From positions 151,977,753 to 152,041,752 of the forward strand of contig NC_133123.1 of NCBI RefSeq assembly GCF_033568475.1: 64,000 bases of DNA. Direction: 5' to 3'. The DNA comes from Henckelia pumila (lineage: Eukaryota > Streptophyta > Magnoliopsida > Lamiales > Gesneriaceae). The position numbers and the translations under genes were made by a program. The notes beneath the pieces are model-generated. The model worked only from the letters and a program-made list of their open reading frames with translations, made no database searches and was not told the DNA's origin. Positions within the stretch are counted from its first letter, which is position 1. Each line of letters opens with the position of its first letter. Positions 1 through 11,632 of this stretch are shown piece after piece.

Positions 1-2173
1 ATCAATTCATCGGATGCCTATTTCATTCCTTATTCATATCTCCAAATACCGACAAATCATATCATCTAACCCAAAAATCAGGGATCATATTCAAATTCTT
101 CTATCAGTTACGAGTCACAATCTTAAATACGCCGAAATATCATCAAAGGATCAATAATTCTCAAAATCAAAAGAAATAAATCAAGATTGAGAAAATCCCT
201 CAATCAAGGTCATCCAAAATCAAATCTTCTGGATAACAAACTCTGTAAAGTGAAAACAACTCACTTGCATCACATTACTCAGAATGAGTAAATCAACACA
301 GGCTTTAAACGAAAGCAATGTGCCATGAGAGCCAATCAATATTAAATCATTCAAGAATTATATCTCTAGTTGATGTAATCGATTCAGCATAATCAAAGAA
401 AAGACTCACCTGTAACCGATTGTTATATCATCATCTATCTTCTAAACCTCAAGATTAATATCCAATTCATAATCTCATCAAGTCGGTAATTCATAAATTC
501 ATCACTTCAATATTGAATTCCAGTTCACAATTTAAACTAAAGTCAAAAATCTTACTGAAATATATCTGTAATCTCTATTCATTGGCATACCTATCAATGC
601 TGATTTAGATCTTGAACATATTTCGTGCATCGAATATACTGATTTCGGAATATTTCTGTAATCAAACATCATATAGCAAACCGAAATCATAGAATCTTAA
701 TTCGAGATTCTATATCATATCATCATATTCATATGCATATCATGTTCCTGTTGATCTAATTTTATCGCTTCTGATCATCATACTGATTGGTTAAATCACA
801 AAATCCAATGATTCAATAATCTGCAACTATCACTAATCAGTACTTAGGTAAATTCTCACATGAACAATATCATGTTCAGTTTCAGTTCATCGAAGCAATA
901 GTTCTATTCTTCAGTTCAATTCACAAAATCTTTTTTTTGATACAGAGGTAATCATATAATAAGCTTTCCGCTATCATATATCTATTGCACCTACAACATA
1001 AACAGGTTACCTGTAAATCTCATTCTCAGGTGCAATGTTATTCTAATCCTCTGTATACTTTTGCTCTTTATTCATTGAATAACTTTTAGCACATCTGTCT
1101 GACTTGTCCTTACACTGTTTGTTCAGATATCTTCCTCCACAAAAAGTTTAATAATTTCTACTATACTCTGCATTCAGAATCAGACTAATCCATCTTGACT
1201 CGCTAGAGTTAGAGATTTATTTTCATATCATTCGCTTCATATCTGTTCTGGAATAAAAATTGTAAATAAAGTTGTGAATATCTCACATACTCTTATATAT
1301 CTACAATTTCATTCTCCTAACTCATCATTCAACTTCTATTTTTCTAGACAGGTCTATGTCTTTAAACAAAATGTTTCAGTCGTCAACATTTATCAGACAT
1401 AATCTGCGGATTCAAGCCATTAAATAATTCACTCAATTTTGAGCTTTTCATCATCTACAATTCAAAGAATTGTAATAGACTTGAACATTCTAATAAGACA
1501 TTCCTCAAATTCAAAAGATTCAACTTCTACAGGGTATATTTTTCTTTCTCATCATTTCTATCTGTTGTGGCAAAGAACTATAAACATAATTCTGTTCTAA
1601 GCACTTACCAACAATCAACATACCTCTGCCTCTTATCTTTTCTTCATCAAAATCCACCAGCTGGTTGCTAGGTTTCGAAGTTGGTATTCAATCAATCTGA
1701 TCCGATATTCATCTGAATCTTTCCGATATTTGAACAACTAATCAAGTTCTTCAAACCAACTATTACCTACAACATTATCTATTCATTTGCTGATATTTTG
1801 TTCTGTTCCATCAGAGATAACTTCATTCAGCTGAGTAATACCGTTCTGTTCTGTTCAATCTGACCATAACATTCTATTCAGTCTGGCCATATGATTCTGT
1901 CAGTCTGGGGTGCTTACGTCACCCAAAGAACACTGTTCTATTCAATTATGGGTGCTTACATCACCCGGTAAAAATCTTATAACAAAACGGTAAAAATTTC
2001 AAAAATTTACAAATCAGTAAATCAGGCAATTGAATTTCAAATATAGATCATGCTCACATGCAATTTATCAAATCATCGAATTATCAAATCAAGTAATGCA
2101 TAATCATGCAATACAATTCATGCATGTGACTCAATCTACCCCGCTCAGCTTCTATCTCAATCCAAGAACTTAC
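1..2173 (-). mobile_element. Internal leader of a Ty3/gypsy-type LTR element (non-coding)
   Basis: AT-rich sequence lying inside the element whose PBS is at 2174-2185 and whose LTR is at 2188-4889. No reading frame of useful length is open on either strand, so this looks like a long untranslated leader or a coding-less (LARD-like) element. Two copies of a short palindrome of the form GGGTG-cttacRt-CACCC lie near 1906-1922 and 1949-1965. The rest of the element lies left of the window. Gypsy affiliation rests on LTR style only. Confidence 0.55.
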
Positions 2174-2185
2174 GCTCTGATACCA
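2174..2185 (-). promoter_or_regulatory. Primer binding site (tRNA-iMet type)
   Basis: The minus strand reads TGGTATCAGAGC, the standard plant initiator-Met tRNA primer site. It lies 2 nt from the LTR end. This fixes the element's orientation as minus strand and makes 2188-4889 its 5' LTR. Confidence 0.85.
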
Positions 2186-2187
2186 CC

Positions 2188-4889
2188 TGTTGTGATGACC
2201 CGAGTTCTAATCTCTCATTAATCAACCCTGTTAGACAATAATCAAAGTCTAAACAATTAATCAACAATGCTAGACAATAATCAAAGTCTAAACAAAAGAA
2301 TAAAAAAAAAAAAAAAAATTTCAAATGGATTGCCCTGCGCACGCGCGGGCATCACCCCTCGCGCGCGTGCAGTTCAACGAGCCCGAGGCTCCATGGGCTG
2401 GCTCGCGCGCGCGCGAGCAGTAGCTCGCCCGTGCGCCGGCCACGGCACCAGAAAAAAAATGTTGGCTCAGCTGCTGTCAAAAATGAAATCAAGCCTACAA
2501 TTGATTCAAGATCATCTCCTACAAAAATCTAGACATGGTTTAATCAATCATAACATCTAACATGCATTCTAACATGCTACAATTGTTAGGAATAAACCAT
2601 TCCAAGGCTTTACAACATAATTAAAATCTCATAAACATGCAATAATCTTGTCATATAAAAACTAGTTCAAGATACAACATGTTGGAGTCAAATATTTGAA
2701 ACATTACTCAAATTTCAAATATAATAACAAGACTTTTAGATCATCCTTAACAAGTCTTGATACAAGTAACTTCTAAAATGATCATGTTTACGACTCAATA
2801 AACTTCATGACAGTTCAAACAACTCCTAACTCGGATCCTCACACTATATCTCTTCAATCCTTGTTCTTCATGATTGCTTTTGCCCTGTTCCAATCCCCCT
2901 ATTGCAATGACACATACAACAAAACAATAGCCGGATAACTCCGGTGAGAAATATATTTCCCAATAAAAGCAACTAAACATGCATATCAAACATATATCAA
3001 GATCATGATATAACAGTAAATACAATGCATGTTTTCAAAACAAGGTTCATTTCATCATTCGTCGGTTGGGATCCCGAGAAGTAGATATCATAACTAATCC
3101 ACCGACTCTCCCGCTCGAGGTGGGGTTACTTATCTTTCTTCTCTAGACTTTGAAACAATCATATATGCAAATCAGACGCTAGGCTAAATCAACCACCCAG
3201 GCCATACATATACAATCCTTCAAATCGTCTATTCGAACGTTTCCGTTCATTTCAAAATCAAGGAATAAGTCTTCAAGATGAATGCAACATATATCATTAT
3301 CAAAGCATTCATAACATCAAAAACTTATTCAACAACTCAAATGAAAGCACATAAGAGCAATTAAGCAAACAAGTATGTGATTTAAGGGAACTCGATACAA
3401 ACCATCTCGAGTTGTATTCCCAATCAAATAGTAGTCCACTTTTACCTTCGTATATTGTCCGTTCTGAATTCTTCAACCTCAAACATGTACATCCATCTTC
3501 GTTCAATTCAATCCTTTCAGAATCGAGTCGAAATCATCAGCACATCTTCAATCAAACCATTTCAAATTTCAAGCGAACTTCCTCGGTTCACTATTCGACT
3601 TCTTGAGTTGCTTGAGCTCGTAGCATGTCTGAAATATACAGATTGCATCTAACAAAATCAGTATACAATCCCAAGTTCATTAGCTCAATCGTAGACTATC
3701 CATATGGTTTCAAAACATAACCAATCATCGTAGCGATTGACAATCGAGAATCGTTACGGTATCGAATTCATTTCTAATTTCAATTCAATTCATACAGCTT
3801 TTCAAATCAATACTACATCGTTTGAATCTTCAAAACAGTAGCTAAACATATCAAATAACATCTTATCTCGACAATCATCTATCAAACTTGTCTCAACACA
3901 TCAATCGACGGCATAACGACTGAAAATCGGTAACCGACGAAATATCGTATTCGAATTCAATCTCATCTCAACATATGTGATCATAAACCAGACAAATAAC
4001 CACATACCAGCAGCTAAAATTTCGAGAATACATGCTGGAGAATCCATACGATTCATTCAAAACTAAATCTTCAATCCGGTTTCGAATATAAACAAGACAA
4101 CACGTCAAGAACAAGATCATATGCTCATGTACTGATCTCTGCCAATTTCGTTCTACAAAACATACTTAAAGTACTCAGAAACTTACATAAAGTCGAAGTA
4201 CTCATCGCAAGGATTCCAAAACATCTTTCGGAATTGAAATCGGACGAACGACGCAAAAGTTACGGCATTTTGAAAATCATCGAATTCAAAAGCAAAAGGA
4301 AGAGGTTTCGACCTCTGTTCTTAAATTCTGAAACCTGTTTGCTTCAAACACGTTTCATTCTGATTAAATTGGATAGATATTGCATAAATTGCAATTTATT
4401 CCCTCAAGTCTTCAGTAATTGCAATTCAGTCCTCGGCCTTCATTTTAATTCAATTTCAATCCAAAATAATTTAAGAATATTAGAATTTAAATCAAAACAC
4501 TAAATATTCCCAAATTAAATATACTCGGATTATAATTAAATAAATTCGAATTAATTAAATAATCCGCCATTTTGCACTTTAGCCCTTCAAATGTCAGTAT
4601 GTGCAAATCAGTCCCTGATCGAGTTATATCTTCCAAATTCATATTCTTTAATTTCCGAAACATGGAATTAAATCTTCAATTCCATAAATATTCAAATCGA
4701 ATATTTATTCTTTTAATTTAAGAATTCTCGGAATTTAATTCTCAAAATCCGCATATTCTCAAATTAAATATTTTCAGCTCGGAAATTAAATCTATCATTT
4801 TCAAAACTTCTCAAATCAATATTAGCCCATAATATGGAATTTAATTCTCAAATTCCATAATTAATAATTTAATATTTTCGGGCCTTACA
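2188..4889 (-). mobile_element. 5' LTR of a minus-strand gypsy-type retrotransposon
   Basis: On the minus strand it starts TGTAAGGCCC at 4889 and ends CATCACAACA at 2188, next to the PBS, giving about 2.7 kb. It contains a strongly GC-rich block at about 2335-2455 with runs of alternating CG, unlike the surrounding AT-rich DNA. Short ORFs inside it are by-products of base composition. The right flank (4890-4894, ATGTC) lies inside a Copia LTR, so this is a nested insertion. The matching duplication would be outside the window. Confidence 0.75.
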
Positions 4890-5616
4890 ATGTCGGCGTC
4901 AGAGATCGTTGATGATAGTGACAAATCCAACGGGAATAATTTAAATCCTATCTGAAGAACACTTTGAAATTATGACCGTTGCAAACCAAAGCTTATAAAT
5001 AGGGATCTTGATCAAAGTTCAAAGGTGCTGATATATCTGCTATTGCTAAAATTTCAAAGAAGCATCTTACGCTCAAGACTTGATCAAGAAACTCGAAAGC
5101 ACAAACACTCAAAAGCATCATTATGACCATTGAAGGGTCGATATTTGTGCTAAAAGATTTCGAGTTGTATTTATTCTACTGTAAAATCAGTCTAGGACTG
5201 AAACCAAGGTGATATACTAGGAGTTCTTGTTTAGGCAGTGTTTAAGTCCTAAATCGGATTGGGTTTGTGCAAATTGCTTGTATAAATCAAAGTCTTCTAG
5301 TGAATCGTTTCGAGGTGGAAGAAGGGGTGACGTAGGAATGTTTGAAATCTCCGAACATCCATAAATAATTTCTTGTGTCATTTCAGTTTACCATTCATCC
5401 TCATACTTCATACCTACTCCTAAACTGATTTACACTAAGTGTTTTAAATCTGTAGCTTGACATCTTTCCGCACACATTCTGTTTGCCAAACTACATTCGA
5501 CACTAAGATAAGCCTTGAAATCATTCTTAAATCGATCGAGTTCCATTTTACTTAGTTAAAACTGCTTGAAAGTATATTCACACACCCCCCCTCTAGACTT
5601 TCAACCGATCCTAACA
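4890..5616 (+). mobile_element. Truncated SIRE-type Copia LTR (3' part)
   Basis: Matches, in opposite orientation, the 3' two-thirds of the LTRs at 10392-11440 and 20922-21972. Shared parts include the 'caacgggaataattt' block, the TATA-like 'gcttataaatag' and the C-rich end before ATCCTAACA at 5616. No PBS follows it, so it is a 3' or solo LTR. Its 5' part was split off by the gypsy insertion ending at 4889. Confidence 0.8.
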
Positions 5617-6697
5617 CTATAAAAAAACAAAATAGAAATTTTTTAAATTTTAAAATTTTTAAAGTTGAAATAGCAACATAGAAAAAAATAAAATATAAAA
5701 ATAAATAAAATAAAATATAGATACATAATATTTTGATAAGTTAAGTTATATTAAACTCTGTACAATTAGTATAAAATGTTCTTCATATTAACAAAAATTA
5801 TATAAAGTATATACAAAAAAAATTCAAAGTATGATAATGAAAAACAATTTAAAAATTAAAATGCATATTTATCTATATTTTAATAATTTTTTAGATGAAA
5901 AATTATATCACTCAAATCATAATATTATATTTTTTTGGAATATCATATATTATCTTTATCTAAAGGTTTGAATTCAATACTATCTTATTTGAATTTTTAA
6001 ATTTGATGATAATGTTTTCACTATTTTCGAAAATAATTTTTCGGTTGAATATATAATTTTTTAGATAAAATAATATTATCTTTTGTTGAAAAGTCAATAT
6101 TATATCTATTTATAGTTTAAATTGTATTTTTAAATTTAATGATAATTGTTTAATATTTTTCAAAAAAAATTTTGGACAGAAAAGTTTCATATTTCTATTC
6201 TTTGTACACTTTTCTGCTTTTATATATATATAGTTTAACTTCAATCGTATTTTTATCTACATTATAAAATTTTAATATTAAATAATATTTTGATCGTAAC
6301 ATCATCGTTTTTTGAATATTTGTTACATATATCTTTATATGCATATAGAAAAATCAATCATCCTATTAAAAGTAAATTTTAAATTTTATTTGATAAAAAA
6401 AACTATTTTTAAATTTTTTACAATCTTATTTATGCATATTTAAAATTATTGATTAAATATAATATCACTAATAATATTAATATTATTTTTTAATATTTGT
6501 TGAGTGTTATATATACACCTTTAAATTAATTTTTTTCATAATGAAAAATATTTTTTAAAAAAATTCTATCGTATTTTTATTAAAAAAAAATTAATTGTTG
6601 TAAAAAGACTTTCATATTTTTTATTTATATTTTAAAAATTTTAGTTTAACTATTTCTAGCAGAGTTTTCTATTTTTATATATAAAAATATTAAAAGT
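5617..6697. repeat. AT-rich repeat DNA, no gene
   Basis: Low-complexity AT-rich sequence without a supported gene. The stretch 5850-6235 is a diverged relative of the duplicated block at 7273-7920: both run through 'atattatctttatct'-like phrases into a C/G-bearing 'ttttctgc/ttttctgt' end followed by TA repeats. It is probably an old non-autonomous transposon family. Confidence 0.4.
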
Positions 6698-7107
6698 GTG
6701 TTTGAATACCAAAAAATAGGAATTGGAATTGAAATTGAATTTTAAATATATGGAATTGAAATTTCATTATGGTGTTTGGAAAAAAAATTAAAATATATTT
6801 TGGAATTTGATGGTATAAATTTTGTATAAATGATATTTTGTAAAAAAATTTTGAAGAAAACTTAAAATTTATAAAAAACATATATATATTTGTTATTAAA
6901 ATATTTTTATTATTTTTATAAACCCAAATACCGTGAAATCCCATGAAATCTAACCAATTTTATAAGGATTTCAGTTAGTTAAATCAAATCCCATGAAATC
7001 CCATCAAATACAAATCTCGTTTTGAAATCTCGTTTTGCCAAACACTAAAACGGTATTTTCAATTCAAAATCCCACCAAATCCAATGCAATTCCATTATTC
7101 CAAACAC
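6698..7107. mobile_element. MITE with long imperfect TIRs
   Basis: The left end GTGTTTGAATACC mirrors the right end ATTCCAAACAC. The arms continue as G/A-rich 'ggaattgg...gaattgaa' phrases against 'caattcaaaat...ccaatgcaattcc'. Both ends are flanked by the trinucleotide AGT (6695-6697 and 7108-7110). About 410 bp and non-coding. The 3-bp duplication and GTGTTTG ends fit a PIF/Harbinger-type MITE, but the superfamily is inferred. Confidence 0.65.
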
Positions 7108-7272
7108 AGTGTAAAGGTATGAAAAATATTTCGTACAATGATATTTACAATAATAATATCCTAATATTTTATTGCGATATTTCGTATTTAATTTATATTT
7201 ATATTTTGATATGTTAAATTTTTGCATTGAATTTTTTCGGTTGTAAAATTTGGTATACAAATTTTGTTGTAT

Positions 7273-7565
7273 TAGGCAAAATAACCAATGCAAAAAGCAA
7301 AAATTAAATTTGGTTTGATCACGATAAAATATATTTTAATTTTTTAAATTAAATATTCTTTATATCTATATTTTAAAAATTTTAGTTCAAATATTTTATC
7401 ATTTATAATAATATCTTATTTTTTTGAATATTCAATATTATCTCTATCTATAATTTTGAATTAAATAATATTATTTGTATTTTTAATTTTTTGATATCTT
7501 TACTATTTTCAAAAATATTTTTTGGGCGGGAAAAATTGTTTTATTTCTATTTGAGGGACGTTTTT

Positions 7566-7604
<39 letters not shown>

Positions 7605-7920
7605 TATATATATATATAGATAGGCAAAACAACCAAAATTAAAAGCAAAAATTAAATTTTGTTTGATCACGATAAAATATATTTTAAATTTTGTTTAAAT
7701 TAAATTTTATTTATCTATTTTGTAAATTTTTTAGATCAAATAGTTATCACTTATAATATCATCATCTTATTTTTTGAATATTCAATATTATCTCTATCTT
7801 AAATTGAATAATATTTATATGTATTTTAAAATTTTTGTGTATCTTTACTATTTTTGGAAAATATTTTTGGGCGGGAAAATTATTTTATTTCTAGTTTAGA
7901 TGACTTTTCTGTTTTCATAT
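7273..7920. repeat. Direct duplication of a ~300 bp AT-rich unit around a (TA)n tract
   Basis: Positions 7273-7560 and 7627-7915 are diverged direct copies. Each runs from 'aggcaaaa..aacca' through 'tttgatcacgataaaatat' to 'gggcgggaaaa'. A (TA)n run at about 7569-7600 lies between them. No coding potential. Confidence 0.6.
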
Positions 7921-8262
7921 ATATAGATATAGATATAGATCCTACCAGGATTAAATAAAAAATCACACACAAACCTACTTAATCTCTTGCACCAAACACT
8001 GCGTTAGTATATATGTTATATATAAATATTGTATTATTTTCAATAATTTTTAAAATTATGTTTTCTCATTTCTAAAGTAATATAAAAATAAATTTTAAAG
8101 TTACTTATCATTCTATCCTATCTATAATGGGGATCATTTCAACCTACCTATAATGGTTAGTTGAGAAAAATATGTGAAATCTATTTTACTTATTTATATA
8201 GTGTAAAAGGTAATTTTGAAAAAAAAAAAAGATGGTGTCATCTCTCTAAGGTGCTCAACTTT
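7921..8262. other. AT-rich spacer, nothing recognised
   Basis: No ORF, TIR or RNA gene found. A short 'agatatagatata' run opens it and a poly(A)-rich patch lies near 8220. Confidence 0.4.
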
Positions 8263-8406
8263 TATATATAGTATAGATATATTATATTATATTATATTAT
8301 ATATTATAAATATGTGAGTTTATTTGTGATTTTATATAATTATCCTCCATTACTACATAATTAATGTTTTTTAATTATTTATTATGTGACTATTCGAATC
8401 CACTTC

Positions 8407-8483
8407 GCCCACTTAAAACTGGATTCGAACCACTCACACAAGGATTTTTCGTCTTTTGTTCTAATCAGCTGAGCTGCTTGGGC
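8407..8483 (-). pseudogene. tRNA-like relic (SINE head or tRNA pseudogene)
   Basis: The minus strand spans 77 nt. It has an A-box-like CAGCTCAGCTGATTAGAAC, a perfect B box GGTTCGAATCC, and ends GCCCA.../...TGGGC that can pair. The anticodon arm is imperfect: the loop reads cgaaaaa, lacks the invariant U33 and would give anticodon AAA. A working tRNA is therefore unlikely. It interrupts the Helitron-like sequence, as expected for a retroposed tRNA-derived element. Confidence 0.45.
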
Positions 8484-8545
8484 TTTCAATCCTTTATTCT
8501 AATCACTATGTTATATAAATATGCATGTGAGTTTATTTGTGAATT

Positions 8546-8550
8546 TACAT
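8546..8550 (+). repeat. Target-site duplication TACAT, left (outer Copia)
   Basis: TACAT immediately precedes the LTR start TGTTGAATCC and is repeated at 25835-25839 after the right LTR. Confidence 0.9.
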
Positions 8551-9688
8551 TGTTGAATCCTGACTTTTGGTGATAACAAAACAATACATCGTTGTTTTAG
8601 AACGGTCGCCATTTACTTTGTATGCCCAGCTCATCTACCGACGTCAAGATATCAGCTGACCAGAAGATATCAACTGAAATTAGCAGTCTCAGCTGATCAA
8701 AGCATATCAACCGCTACTTGTCAAACGAGCCAGACATATCTACCGACTAAGATATCTACTGAACTTCGAAGATGGTCAGCTACACGCTACATTTAGAAGT
8801 TACAGATTCCCAGGTCTCGGAAAGTTGACAAGACAACTTTCAATGCAAAGGAAGAAGCATTTAAGGAGTCGTCTGATAAAGTGAGAAAGCCATAAATAGC
8901 ATTTAATGTAAGCGACACATTGAATAGACTATTAAAGGTGCTCCCAGTACGAGATATTCAGAAGATACTATTATATCTGACAGCAGACGCCTCCCTACCA
9001 TTGAAAGAAGAGAAAGACGTTGGAGAAGATCAATATAAATATCAGAATCTCTCTACAAGAAAATAGTCCGAGAATTACAATGAATTCGCACACTTGAGCT
9101 CTTGAATCTACTTTGAATACTCGACCACTCATTCAACCCTTGGCCAAAAAACATATCTGATCTACAAGGAGATCTCTTTAAGGGTCACTCAAATCATGTT
9201 GTTTGAAGAACACTATTTGCTACAAAGGATTTGAGAGTCTAAGTCGTCAAGAAACTTAGACGTCCATCGTCATCAACTGAAAAAGAGTTTGATAAGAACT
9301 TTAAATCTTATCACTGTGAATCTAGGAGTTCCATCTTAGGCATTGGATAAGTCCTAACTTGAATCGGGTGTATTGCAGACGTTGTAATAACCAAAGTCTT
9401 CTAGTGAATCCTTTCGAGGTGGAAGAATGGGTGACGTAGGTGATTGAGCTTCGAACATCTAGAAACATATCTGTGCTTATTTACGCTACTGCATTACTAT
9501 ATTCCTTTATTATCAACTAGCATATTGAGAGTTGTTTTCGCACTATTTTAAGTAGCTCATATACGTCTAGCAGGCAAACAAAAAATCGGTTGAGTAAACT
9601 AACATTTGCTCAATCACATTGCATAAGAATTTAAGATTATCATAAGTGTGTATTCACCCCCCTCTACACACGCTATCGATCCCCAAAA
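8551..9688 (+). mobile_element. 5' LTR of outer Copia element
   Basis: Begins TGTTGAATCCTGAC. It ends ATCCCCAAAA where the 3' LTR has ATCCCCAACA, so the terminal CA is mutated. 1138 bp. The 3' LTR is longer by a 54-bp internal duplication and a longer C-tract. Confidence 0.88.
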
Positions 9689-9690
9689 AG

Positions 9691-9701
9691 TGGTATCAGA
9701 G
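9691..9701 (+). promoter_or_regulatory. Primer binding site of outer Copia element
   Basis: TGGTATCAGAG lies 2 nt after the LTR and matches the initiator-Met tRNA 3' end. The next base is A rather than the usual C. Confidence 0.85.
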
Positions 9702-9731
9702 AGGGTTTTTTGTTAGCTAGTGATATTCATC

Positions 9732-10082
9732 ATGACTTCTCTAAATAAAATTCCTATGTTTTCTAAAGAAGATTATGATGACTGGAAAATTCGTATGCAG
9801 ACACATCTTTCTGCTCGAGATGATGACATATGGTACGTTATCACTGATGGACCCATGAAGATTCTCAAAATCAACACTGATGTATCCATTTCAGGTGGTG
9901 AGCCGCAGATGGTTGAAAAGCCTAGAGCAGAATGGACTAACGAAGAAAAGAAGAAATCAAATCTCGATAACGTAGCCAAGGACATACTATACAAAACGCT
10001 GGATAAAAACATGTTCAGCAAAATCAAGACATGTTCTACTGCCAAAGAGATTTGGGAAAAACTTACTCAACTCTTGCATTAA
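9732..10082 (+). pseudogene. Gag N-terminal fragment of outer Copia element
   Basis: 116 codons from the ATG at 9732. The product matches the start of the inner element's Gag: IPMFSKEDYDDWKIRMQTHL against IPMFSKEDFDDLKIRMQAHL, then NLDNVAKDILYKTLDKN and KEIWEKLTQL. This is the N-terminal capsid-like part of Copia Gag. The frame ends at TAA right where sequence related to the env-position ORF begins, so most of Gag and all of Pol were removed by one deletion. An upstream in-frame GTG at 9720 is ignored because the inner Gag also starts at the ATG of the MTS tripeptide. Confidence 0.85.
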
Positions 10083-10391
10083 TTCCTTACATATTTCTTC
10101 CAAACATTATTGATCATACCTGTCGATTACAGAAATCCAAGATGTCCATCTAGAAAACTTGCCTAGCAATCAACTTCGACGAAGTGTACTCCATCAAGAA
10201 CTCTTAAATTTACGCGATGTTCAACATGATTGAAGCTTCAGGACTTCGTAAATTTCTCAGTTCATGATCTACGGTCAACTACGATATAGTGAAAGAATTC
10301 TTTGAATCCGCCGAATTGCATCATGGAAGCATTGTTTGCATCATCAAGGGACGAAAGATATAATTCAATCAACATTTCTTCGGTGATACAT
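10083..10391 (+). pseudogene. Env-position ORF of outer Copia element, 5' part
   Basis: Reads, with a few in-frame stops, as the first ~90 residues of the same protein family as the 994-aa ORF at 11633-14617. Shared stretches are EASGLRKFL (inner: EQSGLRKFL) and FFGDTFSLPTS across the insertion (inner: FFASTFSLPTS). The phrase FFGDTFSLPTS appears only when the inner element and one TACAT copy are removed, which proves that the inner insertion split this ORF. It continues at 21978. Confidence 0.75.
10387..10391 (-). repeat. Target-site duplication TACAT, left (inner Copia)
   Basis: TACAT directly before the LTR start at 10392. The identical pentamer at 21973-21977 follows the other LTR. Confidence 0.95.
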
Positions 10392-11440
10392 TGATAGGTT
10401 CGGTTGAAAGTCTAGAGGGGGGGGGGGGTGAATATACTTTCAAGAAGTTTTTAGCTAAGTACAATGGAACTCGATCGATTTAAGAATGAGTTCAAGGTTT
10501 ATCTTAGTGTCAAATGTAGTTTGGAAAACAGAATGTGTGCGGAAAGATGTCAAACTATAGATTTAAAACACTTGGTGTAAATCAGGTTAGGAGAATGAAG
10601 TATGAGGATGAATGGTAAACTGAAATGACACAAGAAATTGTTTATGGATGTTCGGAGATTTCAAATACTCTTAGGTCACCCCTACTTCCACTTCGGAAGG
10701 ATTCACTAGAAAACTTTGATTTATACAAGCAATTTGCACAAACTCAATCCGATTTAGGACTTAACACTGCCTAAATAAGAACTCCTAGTATATCACCTTG
10801 GTTTCAGTACTAGACTGATTTTACAGTAGAGTAAATACAACTCGAAATCTTTTAGCACAAAGATCGACCCTTCAATGGTCAGAATGATGCTTATCAATGT
10901 GTGAGCTTTCGAGTTTCTTGATCAAGTCTTGAACGTAAGATGTTTTTGAAATTCTTGCAGTGGCAGTGTGTCAACCCTTGAACTTTGATCAAGATCCCTA
11001 TTTATAAGCTTTGGTTTGCAACGGTCATAATTTCAAAATGTTATTCAGATAGGATTCAAATTATTCCCGTTGGATTTGTCACTATCATCAACGATCTTTG
11101 ATGCTGACATTCTCTTAGTATCGCGGCACTACATTCTGCAGATGTGTCAGAGTACGGACTATCTTTATCTGTAAATACATTTGCGAAATCAGTTGAGCAA
11201 TGGTACACTGAACATGACTGCTGATTGATTCAGTTTAGTAGGGTAAACTGCTTTATTCTCTGAGATGATCAGTTGAGTAAAGATGTACTAATGAATTCAG
11301 TTTAGCAAGGTAAACTGAGTTTTAGTCGAGGTAGACTGAATATTTCTTTGCATTTCAGTTTAGTGCTGACGTCATCATTCTTGAATATCAGTTTATAGTT
11401 TGGCTTTCTTTTATAAATACCAAAAATAAATTTTCCAACA
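10392..11440 (-). mobile_element. 3' LTR of inner Copia element
   Basis: The minus strand starts TGTTGGAAAATTT at 11440 and ends AACCTATCA at 10392 (TG...CA), 1049 bp. It holds a TATA-like 'gcttataaatag' about two-fifths along and a long C/G homopolymer close to its 3' end. Short TTTAG/AAACTGA-type phrases recur in the U3 half (11210-11390). Confidence 0.92.
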
Positions 11441-11456
11441 ATTTCCCCCTTTTTGG
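11441..11456 (-). promoter_or_regulatory. Polypurine tract of inner Copia element
   Basis: The minus strand reads CCAAAAAGGGGGAAAT immediately before the 3' LTR, where plus-strand DNA synthesis is primed. The outer element has a near-identical tract at 24609-24622. Confidence 0.88.
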
Positions 11457-11632
11457 TGTTTATCAAAACATTTCAGTTTGTCATATCATAAGCTGATATT
11501 CATTTGTTATGCAAATTTAATCATAGGAACTAGAACTCGTAAGAACACTTCGTAAGAACTCTTTCCCCTTTTTTGATAAACTGAAAGATATAAGAGTAGA
11601 TAATATAAATTTCTTGATGTAAGAAAAGAAAA

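Larger units (their letters stand above)
8263..8550 (+). repeat. Helitron-5'-end-like sequence, split by the outer Copia element
   Basis: Contains 'tataaatatgtgagttta...gaatttacat', the phrase repeated through 26-28 kb, 38 kb and 43-46 kb. It continues at 25835 after the Copia insertion ('tacatggctac..ccctccattgccacataa'). The phrase resembles AT-rich non-autonomous Helitron 5' regions in this window. Confidence 0.5.

Noticed and set aside
2267-2560. 97-codon ORF over a CG-rich block
   Set aside because: Spans a poly(A) run and alternating CG inside an LTR. The product is Arg/Ala-rich low complexity.
8407-8483. Functional tRNA gene
   Set aside because: The anticodon loop lacks U33, the anticodon stem has a mismatch and the acceptor stem is incomplete.
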